64,000 nt of DNA from DASQMT01 sp963835735 (GTDB lineage: Bacteria; Actinomycetota; Thermoleophilia; Solirubrobacterales; Solirubrobacteraceae). The stretch is from assembly GCA_963835735.1 (NCBI GenBank), contig CAWIGP010000002.1, positions 496,001 to 560,000 of the forward strand, given 5' to 3'. Numbering within the stretch: position 1 is the stretch's first letter; the number at the start of each line of letters is the position of its first letter. Shown piece by piece: positions 1 to 6,867 of this stretch. Position numbers and translations under genes: made by a program. Below the pieces are notes generated by a model, which was not told the DNA's origin, did no database searches, and saw nothing but the letters and a program-made list of their open reading frames with translations.

Positions 1-240
1 CTGCGCCAGCGCGGAGGCGCCGGCGAGCACACGCAGGACGGCGGCTTCATGCGCAAGCGCCTCCGCGTTGCGCGGGACGGCCTGCTTGATCACGTACGCC
101 GGGCCGAGCCGCGGCCCGGCGAGGAAGACGCGGTTGCGCCGGGAGACATCGACGACGCTGAAGTCCTCCTCCACGACGTCGCGCGGCTTGACAAGGCCGA
201 GCGACAGGAGATAGTGGGCGACGTCTGACTGTTCGAGCAT
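1..240 (-). CDS. Kinase-fold phosphotransferase, N-terminal part (runs off left edge)
   Basis: Only the first 80 codons lie in the window; the rest is beyond base 1. The start is the ATG read from 240 down. The N-terminus is a short helical stretch, followed by AYVIKQAV with Lys52 and AHEAAVLRVL with Glu65. This arrangement resembles the ATP-binding lysine and helix-C glutamate of the protein-kinase/aminoglycoside-phosphotransferase fold, so a small-molecule or protein phosphotransferase is the best reading. The catalytic loop and substrate region are not visible, so the substrate is unknown. It is divergent from the zincin-like gene beginning at 304, with only about 60 bp between them, which could allow shared control. 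Confidence 0.6.
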   Translation of the reverse strand, partial: MLEQSDVAHYLLSLGLVKPRDVVEEDFSVVDVSRRNRVFLAGPRLGPAYVIKQAVPRNAEALAHEAAVLRVLAGASALAQ

Positions 241-303
241 CTTGCCTGGTCTCGAATCAGCCTCTCCGCACCCGCCACGCAGGTCAAGACGAAGGGAGTG
301 CAC

Positions 304-1215
304 ATGCCGCTCACCGACCATGTCGCGATCGTCTCGTTGACCAGCGAAGTCTCGAGCAAGAACCTGCTGCGGGCCGCCGCGGCGGTGCAGAAGCAGATCG
401 TGCGCGACTTCAGCCCGTTCTGGGGCCTCCATGCCACCGTGGACGCGTTCGAGGACCTCGGCTCCGTGCCCAGCGACTACCACCCGGTCGTGCTGTTCGG
501 CGACGCCGACGAGCTCAGGGGCCAGGTCGAGTTCGCGATCGGCACCGAGTCCGCGGAGCTGCTGATCGACGACTTCGAGCGGGAGCGGCTGTCGGGACTC
601 CACCTGAACGCGTACACCCGCCAGCCGTTCGCACTGGTCGCCGCTTCTGATACGTGGAGCGTGACACTGAGCCACGAGGTGCTCGAGATGATCACCGACC
701 CGTTCGGCAACCGGCTCATCGCCGCCATGCATCCGCTCGACCCGCGGGAGCGCGTCCGGTACCTGCTCGAGGTCTGCGATCCATGCCAGGCGATGTGGTA
801 CCCGGTGAACGGCGTGCCGGTGTCCGACTTCTACACGCCCAGGTACTTCGATCCGGTTCGCGCGGAGCAGGGCCGCTACAGCTTCACAGGGGAGATCAGC
901 CAGCCGCTGGAGATCCTGGATGGCGGCTACCTGAGTTGGATCGACCCTGAGGATTCCGGCCTTTACTCGCTGGGAGCGGGTGAGACGTCCGCCACGCAGA
1001 TCGCCGACCTCGGGCAGCTGGCGAGAAGCACCGCGCCGCTGCGCACCGTCGTCGACGCCAATCCGCGGACGCCGCTGCTGACCGGGGCCACGCTGAGGCC
1101 TGCGCGGTCGGCCGCGTCCGCGTCCGGGTCGTACAGCGCCGTTCTCGAGGCGTCCCAGGGCGCCGCGTTGCGCACCGCACAGGCGGTCCTGTCGGTGGCG
1201 ACGGGCGCCGGCTAG
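304..1215 (+). CDS. Putative zincin-like metalloprotease family protein
   Basis: A 303-residue protein with no obvious signal peptide. Residues about 122-132 read LSHEVLEMITDP, an HExxE core like that of zincin-type proteins. It is followed near 156 by EVCDPCQAMWYPVNG and VSDFYTPRYF, a block I recall accompanying the same HE motif in uncharacterised bacterial proteins and a possible source of a third metal ligand. The C-terminal 80 residues are Ala/Ser/Thr-rich and low complexity. I chose the ATG at 304 over the GTG at 298 because GGGAG at 294-298 is correctly spaced from 304 and overlaps 298. Protease activity is inferred from the motif only. The ECF sigma gene lies 394 bp downstream. Confidence 0.6.
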   Translation: MPLTDHVAIVSLTSEVSSKNLLRAAAAVQKQIVRDFSPFWGLHATVDAFEDLGSVPSDYHPVVLFGDADELRGQVEFAIGTESAELLIDDFERERLSGLHLNAYTRQPFALVAASDTWSVTLSHEVLEMITDPFGNRLIAAMHPLDPRERVRYLLEVCDPCQAMWYPVNGVPVSDFYTPRYFDPVRAEQGRYSFTGEISQPLEILDGGYLSWIDPEDSGLYSLGAGETSATQIADLGQLARSTAPLRTVVDANPRTPLLTGATLRPARSAASASGSYSAVLEASQGAALRTAQAVLSVATGAG

Positions 1216-1609
1216 CGGCGACGCGGACCGCCAGGACTGAAAGCGCGCTGTCGGCGGCTTGCAACCGCGCTGCAAGCGGGCGGGCGCATGGTGCTCCCCA
1301 TGCCGGATCACCACACATACCCGCCGCTCGGAGAGCGCTTCCGGCACCCCCCCGGCTCTCCCGCAGGGAGGACGATCGTCAGAGCCGTCGTCACCGAGCT
1401 CGCCGCAGTGCTCGAGCCCGTCGGACGCGATCCGTTCATGGACGGCTCCGATGACGTTGCTCGCCTCCGTCCCGCCGTGCCCACCCGCGGTCGCCTAGCC
1501 GACCCGCGGTGCGCGCGCCCTGACCGGGCGCCCCGACGCCGATAGGCGGGAGCGGCGGCGCCGCTCCCACCCAGCCCTTTCCCATCCCGTTCCAAGGAGT
1601 TGCTCTCCC
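1216..1609. other. 394-bp gap without a convincing gene
   Basis: An ATG at 1288 opens an 85-codon plus-strand frame to 1545 (beginning MVLPMPDHHTYPPLGERF). It has no ribosome binding site, and its last 25 residues are Arg/Pro-rich, typical of spurious GC-rich frames. It could be a small gene or a decayed fragment (the stretch TIVRAVVTELAAVLEPVG looks protein-like), but I would not call it. A perfect 9-bp hairpin at 1548-1568 lies just before the sigma-factor ribosome binding site. Confidence 0.3.
1548..1568. terminator. Perfect 9-bp hairpin upstream of sigma gene
   Basis: GGGAGCGGC and GCCGCTCCC flank a 3-nt loop. There is no T-tract, as is usual for high-GC actinobacterial terminators. It could end transcription from the zincin-like gene or form part of the sigma-factor leader. 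Confidence 0.4.
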
Positions 1610-2212
1610 ATGCTCCAAGAGTGCGAGCGGCCGCGCGTGCGGCTGCACGAGACGGACCTCGAGCTCGTCGCCCTCGTCCGGGCTGCGGCCGCCGGCCACG
1701 AGCTCGCGCTCGAACAGCTCGTCACCCGCTTCGATCGCTTCCTGCGCAACGTCATCCGCTCGTACAGGCTGAGCCAGTGGGACGCCGACGACGTCATCCA
1801 GGCCACGTGGCTGCAGTTCATGCAGCACGGCCGCCGGTTGCGCGAGCCCGCCGCCGTGAGTGGCTGGCTTGCGACCACCGCGCGACGGCAGTGCCTCGGG
1901 CTGCTGCAGCGGCACGTGCGCGAGCAGCTGACGGACGATCCGGATTGCGGCGAGCCCGGCCACCACGCCGAGCCCGACCGCGAGCTGCTCGCCTCCGAGC
2001 GCAACGAGTTGCTGCACGGCGCGCTGGCCGAGCTGCCTGACCGTCACCGCGAGCTCATGCGCGTGCTGGTGGCGCATCCCGAGCTCAGCTACGAGGAGGT
2101 CGGTCGCCGGCTCGCCATGCCGATCGGAAGCATCGGCCCGACGCGCGCCCGGTCGCTCGACCGTCTCCGCCGCAGCAGCAAGCTGCGGGCACTGCAGGCC
2201 GCCTCAGCCTGA
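1610..2212 (+). CDS. ECF-type RNA polymerase sigma factor
   Basis: A 200-residue sigma-70 family protein of ECF size. Region 2 spans roughly residues 35-80 (FDRFLRNVIRSYRLS, then DADDVIQATWLQF) and region 4 roughly 140-190 (LPDRHRELMRVLV, SYEEVGRRLAMPIGSIG, then an Arg-rich recognition helix). AAGGAG at 1594-1599 sits ten bases before the ATG. No anti-sigma factor gene is adjacent. It converges on the array of anchored proteins, from which it is separated by the hairpin at 2225-2255. Its targets cannot be read from the sequence; the neighbouring anchored-protein genes are a natural candidate regulon. Confidence 0.85.
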   Translation: MLQECERPRVRLHETDLELVALVRAAAAGHELALEQLVTRFDRFLRNVIRSYRLSQWDADDVIQATWLQFMQHGRRLREPAAVSGWLATTARRQCLGLLQRHVREQLTDDPDCGEPGHHAEPDRELLASERNELLHGALAELPDRHRELMRVLVAHPELSYEEVGRRLAMPIGSIGPTRARSLDRLRRSSKLRALQAASA

Positions 2213-2224
2213 TCGGCACGTTGC

Positions 2225-2255
2225 AGAGGCGCCGCGCAAAATGCGCGGCGCCTCT
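2225..2255. terminator. Array hairpin 1 (13-bp stem)
   Basis: AGAGGCGCCGCGC pairs perfectly with GCGCGGCGCCTCT around a 5-nt loop. It lies between the convergent ends of the sigma gene and the first array gene, so it could terminate both. It is the first of four near-identical hairpins, each at the 3' end of an array unit. Confidence 0.7.
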
Positions 2256-2267
2256 CGCGGGGATCGA

Positions 2268-2660
2268 TCAGAGCGCGGTACGCGTGCGCGGCCGGAACGC
2301 CGCCACTGCGGCCGTGCCGCCGGCGAGCACGAGCGCGCCGCCGATCACGAGCAGCGCCACGGGGACGTCGTCGCCCCCGTCATCGACGCTGCCGCCGGCG
2401 GTCTGCGCGCCGGCATGGTGCCCCGCCCACTCCGCCCACCAGGGCGGGACTGAGCGCGGGTTGGGCACGGACAACCGCGAGCGCTCAACCGCGGGCTCGC
2501 CGCGCTGGTGCACGGACTCCTTCGTGACCGGGTTCACCGAGACGTCGGCTTGCCGCGTGCCGGCGGGGTCCACCGGCATCGCCGTCGCCGCCGGCGCGGC
2601 GAGCGCGACGGCCGCCAGCGAGGCGACGGTCACGCGGGACAGGGTCTTGCGATGCGACAT
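2268..2660 (-). CDS. Secreted, C-terminally anchored small protein, array copy A
   Basis: A 130-residue protein. Residues 1-30 form a signal peptide (MSHRKTLSRV, then an Ala/Val core ending ATAMP). The middle is hydrophilic and contains VTKESV and NPRSVPPWWAEWAG. The C-terminus has a Gly/Asp motif (DDGGDDVP), one hydrophobic helix with GGALVLAGG, and a short basic tail RPRTRTAL. I chose the ATG at 2660 because GGAGGAACGAGAG precedes it; longer upstream frames are read-through. It is paralogous to the copies at 2734-2825, 2973-3404 and 3541-3996. The function is unknown; the layout is that of a cell-surface protein retained by a C-terminal helix. Confidence 0.75.
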   Translation of the reverse strand: MSHRKTLSRVTVASLAAVALAAPAATAMPVDPAGTRQADVSVNPVTKESVHQRGEPAVERSRLSVPNPRSVPPWWAEWAGHHAGAQTAGGSVDDGGDDVPVALLVIGGALVLAGGTAAVAAFRPRTRTAL

Positions 2661-2691
2661 CTCTCGTTCCTCCTTGAGCAGGCTGTGTGAG

Positions 2692-2722
2692 CCGAGGCGC
2701 CGCGCTGCGCGCGGCGGCTCGG
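2692..2722. terminator. Array hairpin 2 (one mismatch)
   Basis: Same sequence as the other array hairpins (CCGAGGCGCCGCGC arm) with one mismatch in the right arm. It lies 3' of the collapsed copy B, so the hairpin has outlasted the gene. Confidence 0.6.
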
Positions 2723-2733
2723 GTGCGGGTCGG

Positions 2734-2825
2734 TCAGTGCGCGGTCCGTGTGCGGAGCTGCACGGTGGTCGCGGCCATGCCGCCGGCGAGCACGAGCGCG
2801 CCGCCGAGATCTTGCGTCGCGACAT
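2734..2825 (-). pseudogene. Collapsed array copy B (internal deletion plus frameshift)
   Basis: Reading down from the ATG at 2825, which has a good site (GGAGGAGAC), the first codons give MSRRKI, matching the start of the paralogues. A different frame then gives DLGGALVLAGG and ends LRTRTAH with a stop at 2734-2736, matching the paralogues' C-terminal helix and tail. About 300 bp encoding the signal-peptide core, linker and motif are missing, and the join is out of frame. The promoter-side signal, terminal helix and downstream hairpin remain. This is direct evidence that the array is expanding and contracting. Confidence 0.7.
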
Positions 2826-2930
2826 GTCTCCTCCTCGGAGCTGGTTTGGGAGCGATGAGCGCGCCGCGCGGCTGATACATCGACGCCGCGCCGGCCGGGA
2901 GGCGCACGGCCCACGAACGCGAAACAGGGG

Positions 2931-2962
2931 CCGAGGCGCCGCGCAAGCGCGCGGCGCCTCGG
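2931..2962. terminator. Array hairpin 3 (perfect 14-bp stem)
   Basis: CCGAGGCGCCGCGC pairs perfectly with GCGCGGCGCCTCGG across a 4-nt loop, ten bases 3' of the array copy C stop codon. Confidence 0.7.
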
Positions 2963-2972
2963 ATGCGGTCCG

Positions 2973-3404
2973 TCATTGCGCGGTGCGCTCGCGCATGCGG
3001 TGGGTCGTGACGATCGCTCCGCCGGCGAGCACCACGGCGCCGCCCAGGAGCAGCACCAGCACGGGCACGTCGCTGCCGCCGCCGTCGCCGATCGGCGCGG
3101 TCTCCGTCGGGGCGCTCGGGGGAATCGCCCGCGGATTCGCCGGCCACGTCGGCGGTGCGACGCGCGGGGGGATCGCCCGCGGGTACGCCGGCAACGTCTG
3201 CGTGCGGACATCGGGCGTGGGCGACGGGTCGGCCGCGGCCTCCCCGCGCAGGTCCTTCGCCGCGGGCTCCGGCTTCGTCACCGTGCTCGCGTGCATGTCC
3301 ATCTTGATTCCCTCCGCCGGCATGGCCGTCGCCGCCGGTGCGGCGAGGGCCGCGGCTGCCAGCGCGGCGAGCGTAAGGCGCGGCAGGGTAATGCGAGCTG
3401 CCAT
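2973..3404 (-). CDS. Secreted, C-terminally anchored small protein, array copy C
   Basis: 143 residues: a signal peptide (MAARITLPRL with an Ala-rich core ending ATAMP), then MDMHASTVTKPE, a Pro-rich linker with two PRAIPP units (AYPRAIPP and NPRAIPP) around PPTWP, a GGGSDVP motif, a hydrophobic helix with GGAVVLAGG, and a basic tail HRMRERTAQ. AAGGAGGGAGAC precedes the ATG. The linker DNA (3121-3224) is nearly identical to that of copy D, so these two are the most recent duplicates. No enzymatic motif is visible. It is probably exported and held at the cell surface by its C-terminal helix. Confidence 0.75.
   Translation of the reverse strand: MAARITLPRLTLAALAAAALAAPAATAMPAEGIKMDMHASTVTKPEPAAKDLRGEAAADPSPTPDVRTQTLPAYPRAIPPRVAPPTWPANPRAIPPSAPTETAPIGDGGGSDVPVLVLLLGGAVVLAGGAIVTTHRMRERTAQ
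3121..3224. repeat. 104-bp near-identical repeat (partner 3692-3795)
   Basis: I count three mismatches in 104 bases between 3121-3224 and 3692-3795, a spacing of 571 bp. Both lie in the Pro-rich linker of paralogous genes C and D. Such identity supports recent duplication or gene conversion and gives a substrate for the type of deletion seen in copy B. Confidence 0.8.
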
Positions 3405-3498
3405 GTCTCCCTCCTTGGAGTTGTGACTTGCGGTCGGAGGGGACGGTGACGCCGGCCGCTGGAGCCTCGCTGGAGGGTCGCTGAAAGCGGCGCACGAG

Positions 3499-3530
3499 CC
3501 GAGGCGCCGCGCAACTGCGCGGCGCCTCGG
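3499..3530. terminator. Array hairpin 4 (perfect 14-bp stem)
   Basis: CCGAGGCGCCGCGC pairs perfectly with GCGCGGCGCCTCGG around a 4-nt loop, ten bases 3' of the copy D stop codon. It has the same arms as the hairpin at 2931-2962. Confidence 0.7.
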
Positions 3531-3540
3531 GTGCGGTTCG

Positions 3541-3996
3541 TCAGTGCGCGGTGCGCTCGCGCATGCGGAGCGTCATCACGACCGCTCCGCCGGCGAGTAC
3601 CACGCCGGCGCCGATGAGCAGGCCCAGCAGGGGCGCGTCGCTGCCACCGCCGTCGTCGCCGATCGGCGCGGCCTGGGTGGTGACGCTGGGCGGGATCGCC
3701 CGCGGATTCGCCGGCCACGTCGGCGGGGCGACGCGCGGGGGGATCGCCCGCGGGTACGCCGGCAACGTCTGCGGGCGGACATCGGGCGTGGGCGAAGCGT
3801 CGGCCGCGGCCTCGCCGCGGAGGTCCTGCGCGGACTCCGGCTTCGTCACGGTACTCGCGTGCATGTCCATCTGGCGCGGGTCCTTCGCCGCGCCGGCGTT
3901 GCCTTCGGCCTGCATCGCCATCGCCGACGGCGCCGCGAGCGCCACGGCCGCCAGTGCGGCGAGCACGACGCGCGGCAGAGTCTTACGAGCTGACAT
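3541..3996 (-). CDS. Secreted, C-terminally anchored small protein, array copy D
   Basis: 151 residues: signal peptide (MSARKTLPRV with an Ala-rich core ending SAMAM), then MDMHASTVTKPE, the Pro-rich linker with two PRAIPP units, GGGSDAP, a helix with AGVVLAGG and a tail LRMRERTAH. The start is the ATG at 3996, preceded by AAGGAGGGAGCG; an upstream in-frame ATG at 4029 would place extra polar residues before the signal peptide. It is the head of the minus-strand array. The VTKPE/VTKES segment, GG-x-D-x-P motif and R-x-R-T-A tail are shared across the family and mark the positions under constraint. Confidence 0.75.
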   Translation of the reverse strand: MSARKTLPRVVLAALAAVALAAPSAMAMQAEGNAGAAKDPRQMDMHASTVTKPESAQDLRGEAAADASPTPDVRPQTLPAYPRAIPPRVAPPTWPANPRAIPPSVTTQAAPIGDDGGGSDAPLLGLLIGAGVVLAGGAVVMTLRMRERTAH

Positions 3997-4117
3997 CGCT
4001 CCCTCCTTGGAGTGGGTGGTCGCTGGCAATGAGCGACCACCGCGGCCCCGTGATACACCGAACCCCGGCGCAACCCGTGCGTTAACCCTGGTGCAACGTC
4101 ACACGAGGGGAGGTCGC

Positions 4118-4624
4118 ATGCGTACTCGCATCGTCGTAGCCGTCGCCATGGTCTGCGCGACGGCGGTCGTACTGCTCGGCGGCGGAGCGCCGGCCAGCGG
4201 TGACACGGCATCGAAGGCGCAGGGCACGCAGGGGGTCGAGAACCGGGCGCTGTTCGCGGTCCTCACGGGCAGGAAGGAGGTCGACGACAACGGCCGCAGG
4301 GGCGCGGGCGATCCCGACGGGCGCGGCACGTTCAGCGCGACCGTCGAGGGCGACCAGCTCTGCTTCGGCATCACTGTCAAGAACGTCGACGCGCCGGGCG
4401 CGGCGCACATCCACAGGGGACGCTCGGACGAGAACGGCCCGATCGTCGTGCCGCTGACCCAGCCCGACGGCGGTGACCCCGGAACCTCCAGCGGCTGCGT
4501 GGAGGTCGCGGCCTCGGTCGCGCGCGCGATCCTCAGGAACCCGCGCCGCTACTACGCCAACGTCCACACCGCCGCGTTCGGCGCAGGCGCGGTGCGCGGG
4601 CAGCTGTTCCGCAGGTCCCGCTGA
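4118..4624 (+). CDS. Secreted CHRD-domain protein
   Basis: 168 residues. Residues 1-28 are a signal peptide (MRTRIVVAVAMVCATAVVLL, cleavage near ASGDT). The remainder matches the CHRD fold: a beta-rich domain with LTGRKEVDDNGRRGAGDPDG, AHIHRGRSDENGPIVVPL and a closing YYANVHTAAFGAGAVRGQL. CHRD domains are named from chordin and occur in many secreted bacterial proteins; their bacterial role is poorly defined. GAGGGGAGGT lies before the ATG at 4118. It is divergent from the array and its stop is followed at once by the stem-loop element at 4626-4730. Confidence 0.85.
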   Translation: MRTRIVVAVAMVCATAVVLLGGGAPASGDTASKAQGTQGVENRALFAVLTGRKEVDDNGRRGAGDPDGRGTFSATVEGDQLCFGITVKNVDAPGAAHIHRGRSDENGPIVVPLTQPDGGDPGTSSGCVEVAASVARAILRNPRRYYANVHTAAFGAGAVRGQLFRRSR

Positions 4625-4625
4625 T

Positions 4626-4730
4626 CTAGTGGTCCGTCTCGTGACGATCGGCCCGAAAGGGCGTGGCGCACACAACACCGGTGATCGACGTGCGTCATTT
4701 CGGGTCGATTGTTGCGAGACGGGCCACTAG
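4626..4730 (+). repeat. 105-bp long-stem inverted-repeat element
   Basis: Arms 4626-4658 and 4698-4730 pair over 33 positions. 28 are Watson-Crick and the other five are all G-U when read as plus-strand RNA. Inside, 4664-4671 pairs with 4690-4697 (8 bp, one G-U), and the apex holds the palindrome CACCGGTG at 4676-4683. The ends read CTAGTGG and CCACTAG. It contains no ORF. It may be a MITE-like or REP-like mobile repeat, or a structured 3' UTR of the CHRD gene. It has no T-tract. Confidence 0.65.
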
Positions 4731-4733
4731 TGC

Positions 4734-4761
4734 CCGGCCACCCCGGCGACGGGGTGGCCGG
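4734..4761. terminator. 12-bp hairpin terminator
   Basis: CCGGCCACCCCG pairs with CGGGGTGGCCGG around GCGA. It sits just 3' of the last gene of the minus-strand sugar operon and could also stop plus-strand transcription. Confidence 0.7.
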
Positions 4762-4767
4762 ACCGCG

Positions 4768-5622
4768 TCAGGCGGCGAGCAGCTTGCGCAGGAACGCGAG
4801 CCCGTCGACCGCGATCGCGTCCTGGCTCGCGGCGAGCGGCCGCCAGACCGATGCCGCCGTGGCGATCGTCTCGTTCTCGGCGGTGAACGACTCGATCACG
4901 ACCGGCCCGTCGTAGCCCGCGGCGCGCAGCGCGTCGCGGAACGCCGGCCAGTCGATGTGGTCGGCACCCGGCGCGCCACGGTCGTTGGCCGACGCGTGCA
5001 CGTGTGCGAGCCGGTCGCCCGCGAGCGTGAACGCGGCCGCGAAATCCTTCTCCTCCACGTTGGCGTGGTAGGTGTCGACGAGCAGTCCGCAGCCCTCGGG
5101 CGGCAGCCCGTCGATCGCCTCGAGCGCCTGCTCGACCGTGTTGATGACGCTGGTCTCGTAGCGCACGAGCGGCTCGATCGCGACCTTCACGCCGCGCTCG
5201 GCGCCGTATTCGGCGACCGGACGCAGGCCCTCGCGGAGCGAGGCGTAGCACTGCTTGCGTTCGTCCGCCGACATGCGCCAGGTGCGCCCGACCGACGCGT
5301 AGATCGGCCCGGCGATCGCGCCGGCGCCGAGCACCGCCGCCGTGTCGACGCATTCCCTCAGGAACGACTGCGTCGCGGCGACGGTGCCGGCATCGGTCGC
5401 GCACAGCTCGCGGCCGGGGCCCATGGCCACACAAACCGTCGGTCGCAGGCTGTGCTCCTGGAGGACCTCCGCCGCACGCGCGGGGTCCCAGTCCCCATGC
5501 TGCTCGATCGGCAGCTCGAGGAGGTCGAACCCCCAGGCGCGCACGCGCGGAGCCAGGTCAGCGAGCCGCTCGTCGGTGAGCGGGGAGACCCAGATCCACG
5601 CGTTGGCGCCCAGGGGATTCAC
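4768..5622 (-). CDS. Sugar phosphate isomerase/epimerase family (TIM barrel)
   Basis: 284 residues of the AP-endonuclease-2-like TIM-barrel superfamily, which includes ketose 3-epimerases and inosose isomerases. Visible blocks are GFDLLELPIE near residue 32, VKVAIEPLVRYETSVIN with the metal-ligand Glu, GCGLLVDTYHANVEE (Asp and His), LAHVHASANDRGAPG and YDGPVVIESFT with the last Glu. These acidic/His positions fit the usual divalent-metal site. It is the last gene of the ABC operon, 4 bp after the binding-protein gene, so it probably isomerises the imported sugar or its keto product. The exact substrate cannot be read. Confidence 0.8.
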   Translation of the reverse strand: MNPLGANAWIWVSPLTDERLADLAPRVRAWGFDLLELPIEQHGDWDPARAAEVLQEHSLRPTVCVAMGPGRELCATDAGTVAATQSFLRECVDTAAVLGAGAIAGPIYASVGRTWRMSADERKQCYASLREGLRPVAEYGAERGVKVAIEPLVRYETSVINTVEQALEAIDGLPPEGCGLLVDTYHANVEEKDFAAAFTLAGDRLAHVHASANDRGAPGADHIDWPAFRDALRAAGYDGPVVIESFTAENETIATAASVWRPLAASQDAIAVDGLAFLRKLLAA

Positions 5623-5626
5623 GCTG

Positions 5627-6826
5627 CTACTGCCAGGGGCCCGGGTAGCCCGGCATGTCCTCGCAGCCGCACAGCGCGTAGTGCAGCGGCGGCATGTCCG
5701 GATCGACGTAGTCGGCCAGCGTGTCCTGCGTGATGGCCGGCTGCGGCAGGACCCACTCCTTCGGGACCTCCTCGCCCTTGAGGATCTTCGTGGCGGCGAT
5801 CACGGCGGTCCGCCACTGGTAGTTGGAGTACGTCGGCGCGATCGCCGTGAGGCCGTCCGCCTGCCACTTGGTCAGGAAGTCGTTCTGGTCCTCGCCCACG
5901 AACGGCGGGATCTCCTGGCCGTTGTCCTCGAACGCCTCCATCGCGGCGACCGACGTCGCGCCCGCGTCCATCCAGACGCCGGCGAGCTCGCCCTCGCGCT
6001 GCAGGTAGTCCGACACGATCGACTTGGTCTTGGCCGCGTCGCCGTCGGTGAACTCCACGCCGACGACGTCGAGGTCGGACTCGTCGAACTTGACCTTCGC
6101 AGCCGACCAGCGGGTCTCCAGCACGTCCACGCCCGGAAGGATGCGCAGCGCCAGGATCTTGCCGCCGGACTCGACGTTGTCGATCAGGAACTCGGCGCCG
6201 TCGGCGCCGAACGCGTAGCCGCCGATCGGGTGCACGAACGTGACCGGGCAGTCGGTGTTGACGCCGCGGTCGAACACGATCACCGGCACCTTCTCGCAGG
6301 CGGCCTCGACCGCCGGCGTCAGCGTCGCCGTGGTGTTCGGCGACACGATCAGCGCGTCGCAGTTGCCGCCCGCGAGATCCTCGATGTCGGAGATCTGCTT
6401 GTCGTCCTTGGCCTCGGCATCGACGGCATTGAAGTCGGCGATCTCCTTGTGGAGCTTGACCTCCTCCTGCATCGTCTTCCAGCCGACCTGGCGCCACGGG
6501 TTGTCGACCGCGGCGTTGGAGAAGCACAGGTTCCAGCCGCTCGCCTTCTTGGACTTGTACTCGGTCGTGTCGACCATCTCGGGCTCGATCATCTGCTCCC
6601 ACGGCTTGTCGGCCGGGCCCTCGGGCTCGACGCCGCGCTGCGCCAACTGACGGTCGTAGTCCGCCTGGACGAAGAACTCCGACTGTTCGCCGGTCGTGAC
6701 TTCCTTCTCGGCCTGGGCGGTCTCGGCCGCCGCGGGCTGCTCAGCGTCGTCGCTGTCGTCCGAACCGCACGCCGCGGCGAACAACGCACACGAAACCATG
6801 GCGCAGAGCGCCAGATTCCTTCTCAT
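5627..6826 (-). CDS. Sugar ABC transporter substrate-binding lipoprotein
   Basis: 399 residues. MRRNLALCAMVSCALFAAAC gives a lipoprotein signal with lipobox FAAAC and lipidated Cys20. A 30-residue acidic/Ala linker follows, then a type I periplasmic-binding fold (LCFSNAAVDNPWRQVGW, CDALIVSPNTTATLTPAVE, VPVIVFDRGV, LAGVWMDAGATSVAAMEAF). This is the extracellular receptor for the two permeases and the ATPase encoded upstream. The family binds pentoses, hexoses, furanoses or inositol; the ligand is not decided here. The C-terminus has a CGCEDMPGYPGPW tail. It lies between permease 2 and the epimerase on the minus strand. Confidence 0.9.
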   Translation of the reverse strand: MRRNLALCAMVSCALFAAACGSDDSDDAEQPAAAETAQAEKEVTTGEQSEFFVQADYDRQLAQRGVEPEGPADKPWEQMIEPEMVDTTEYKSKKASGWNLCFSNAAVDNPWRQVGWKTMQEEVKLHKEIADFNAVDAEAKDDKQISDIEDLAGGNCDALIVSPNTTATLTPAVEAACEKVPVIVFDRGVNTDCPVTFVHPIGGYAFGADGAEFLIDNVESGGKILALRILPGVDVLETRWSAAKVKFDESDLDVVGVEFTDGDAAKTKSIVSDYLQREGELAGVWMDAGATSVAAMEAFEDNGQEIPPFVGEDQNDFLTKWQADGLTAIAPTYSNYQWRTAVIAATKILKGEEVPKEWVLPQPAITQDTLADYVDPDMPPLHYALCGCEDMPGYPGPWQ

Positions 6827-6867
6827 CCTCTAACCCTCCTCTGGGTCCTTTACCTGCCTTGCACCGC

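Noticed and set aside
1259..1545. Two small plus-strand frames before the sigma gene
   Set aside because: No ribosome binding site, and Arg/Pro/Ser-rich endings; kept only as a low-confidence note in the gap entry.
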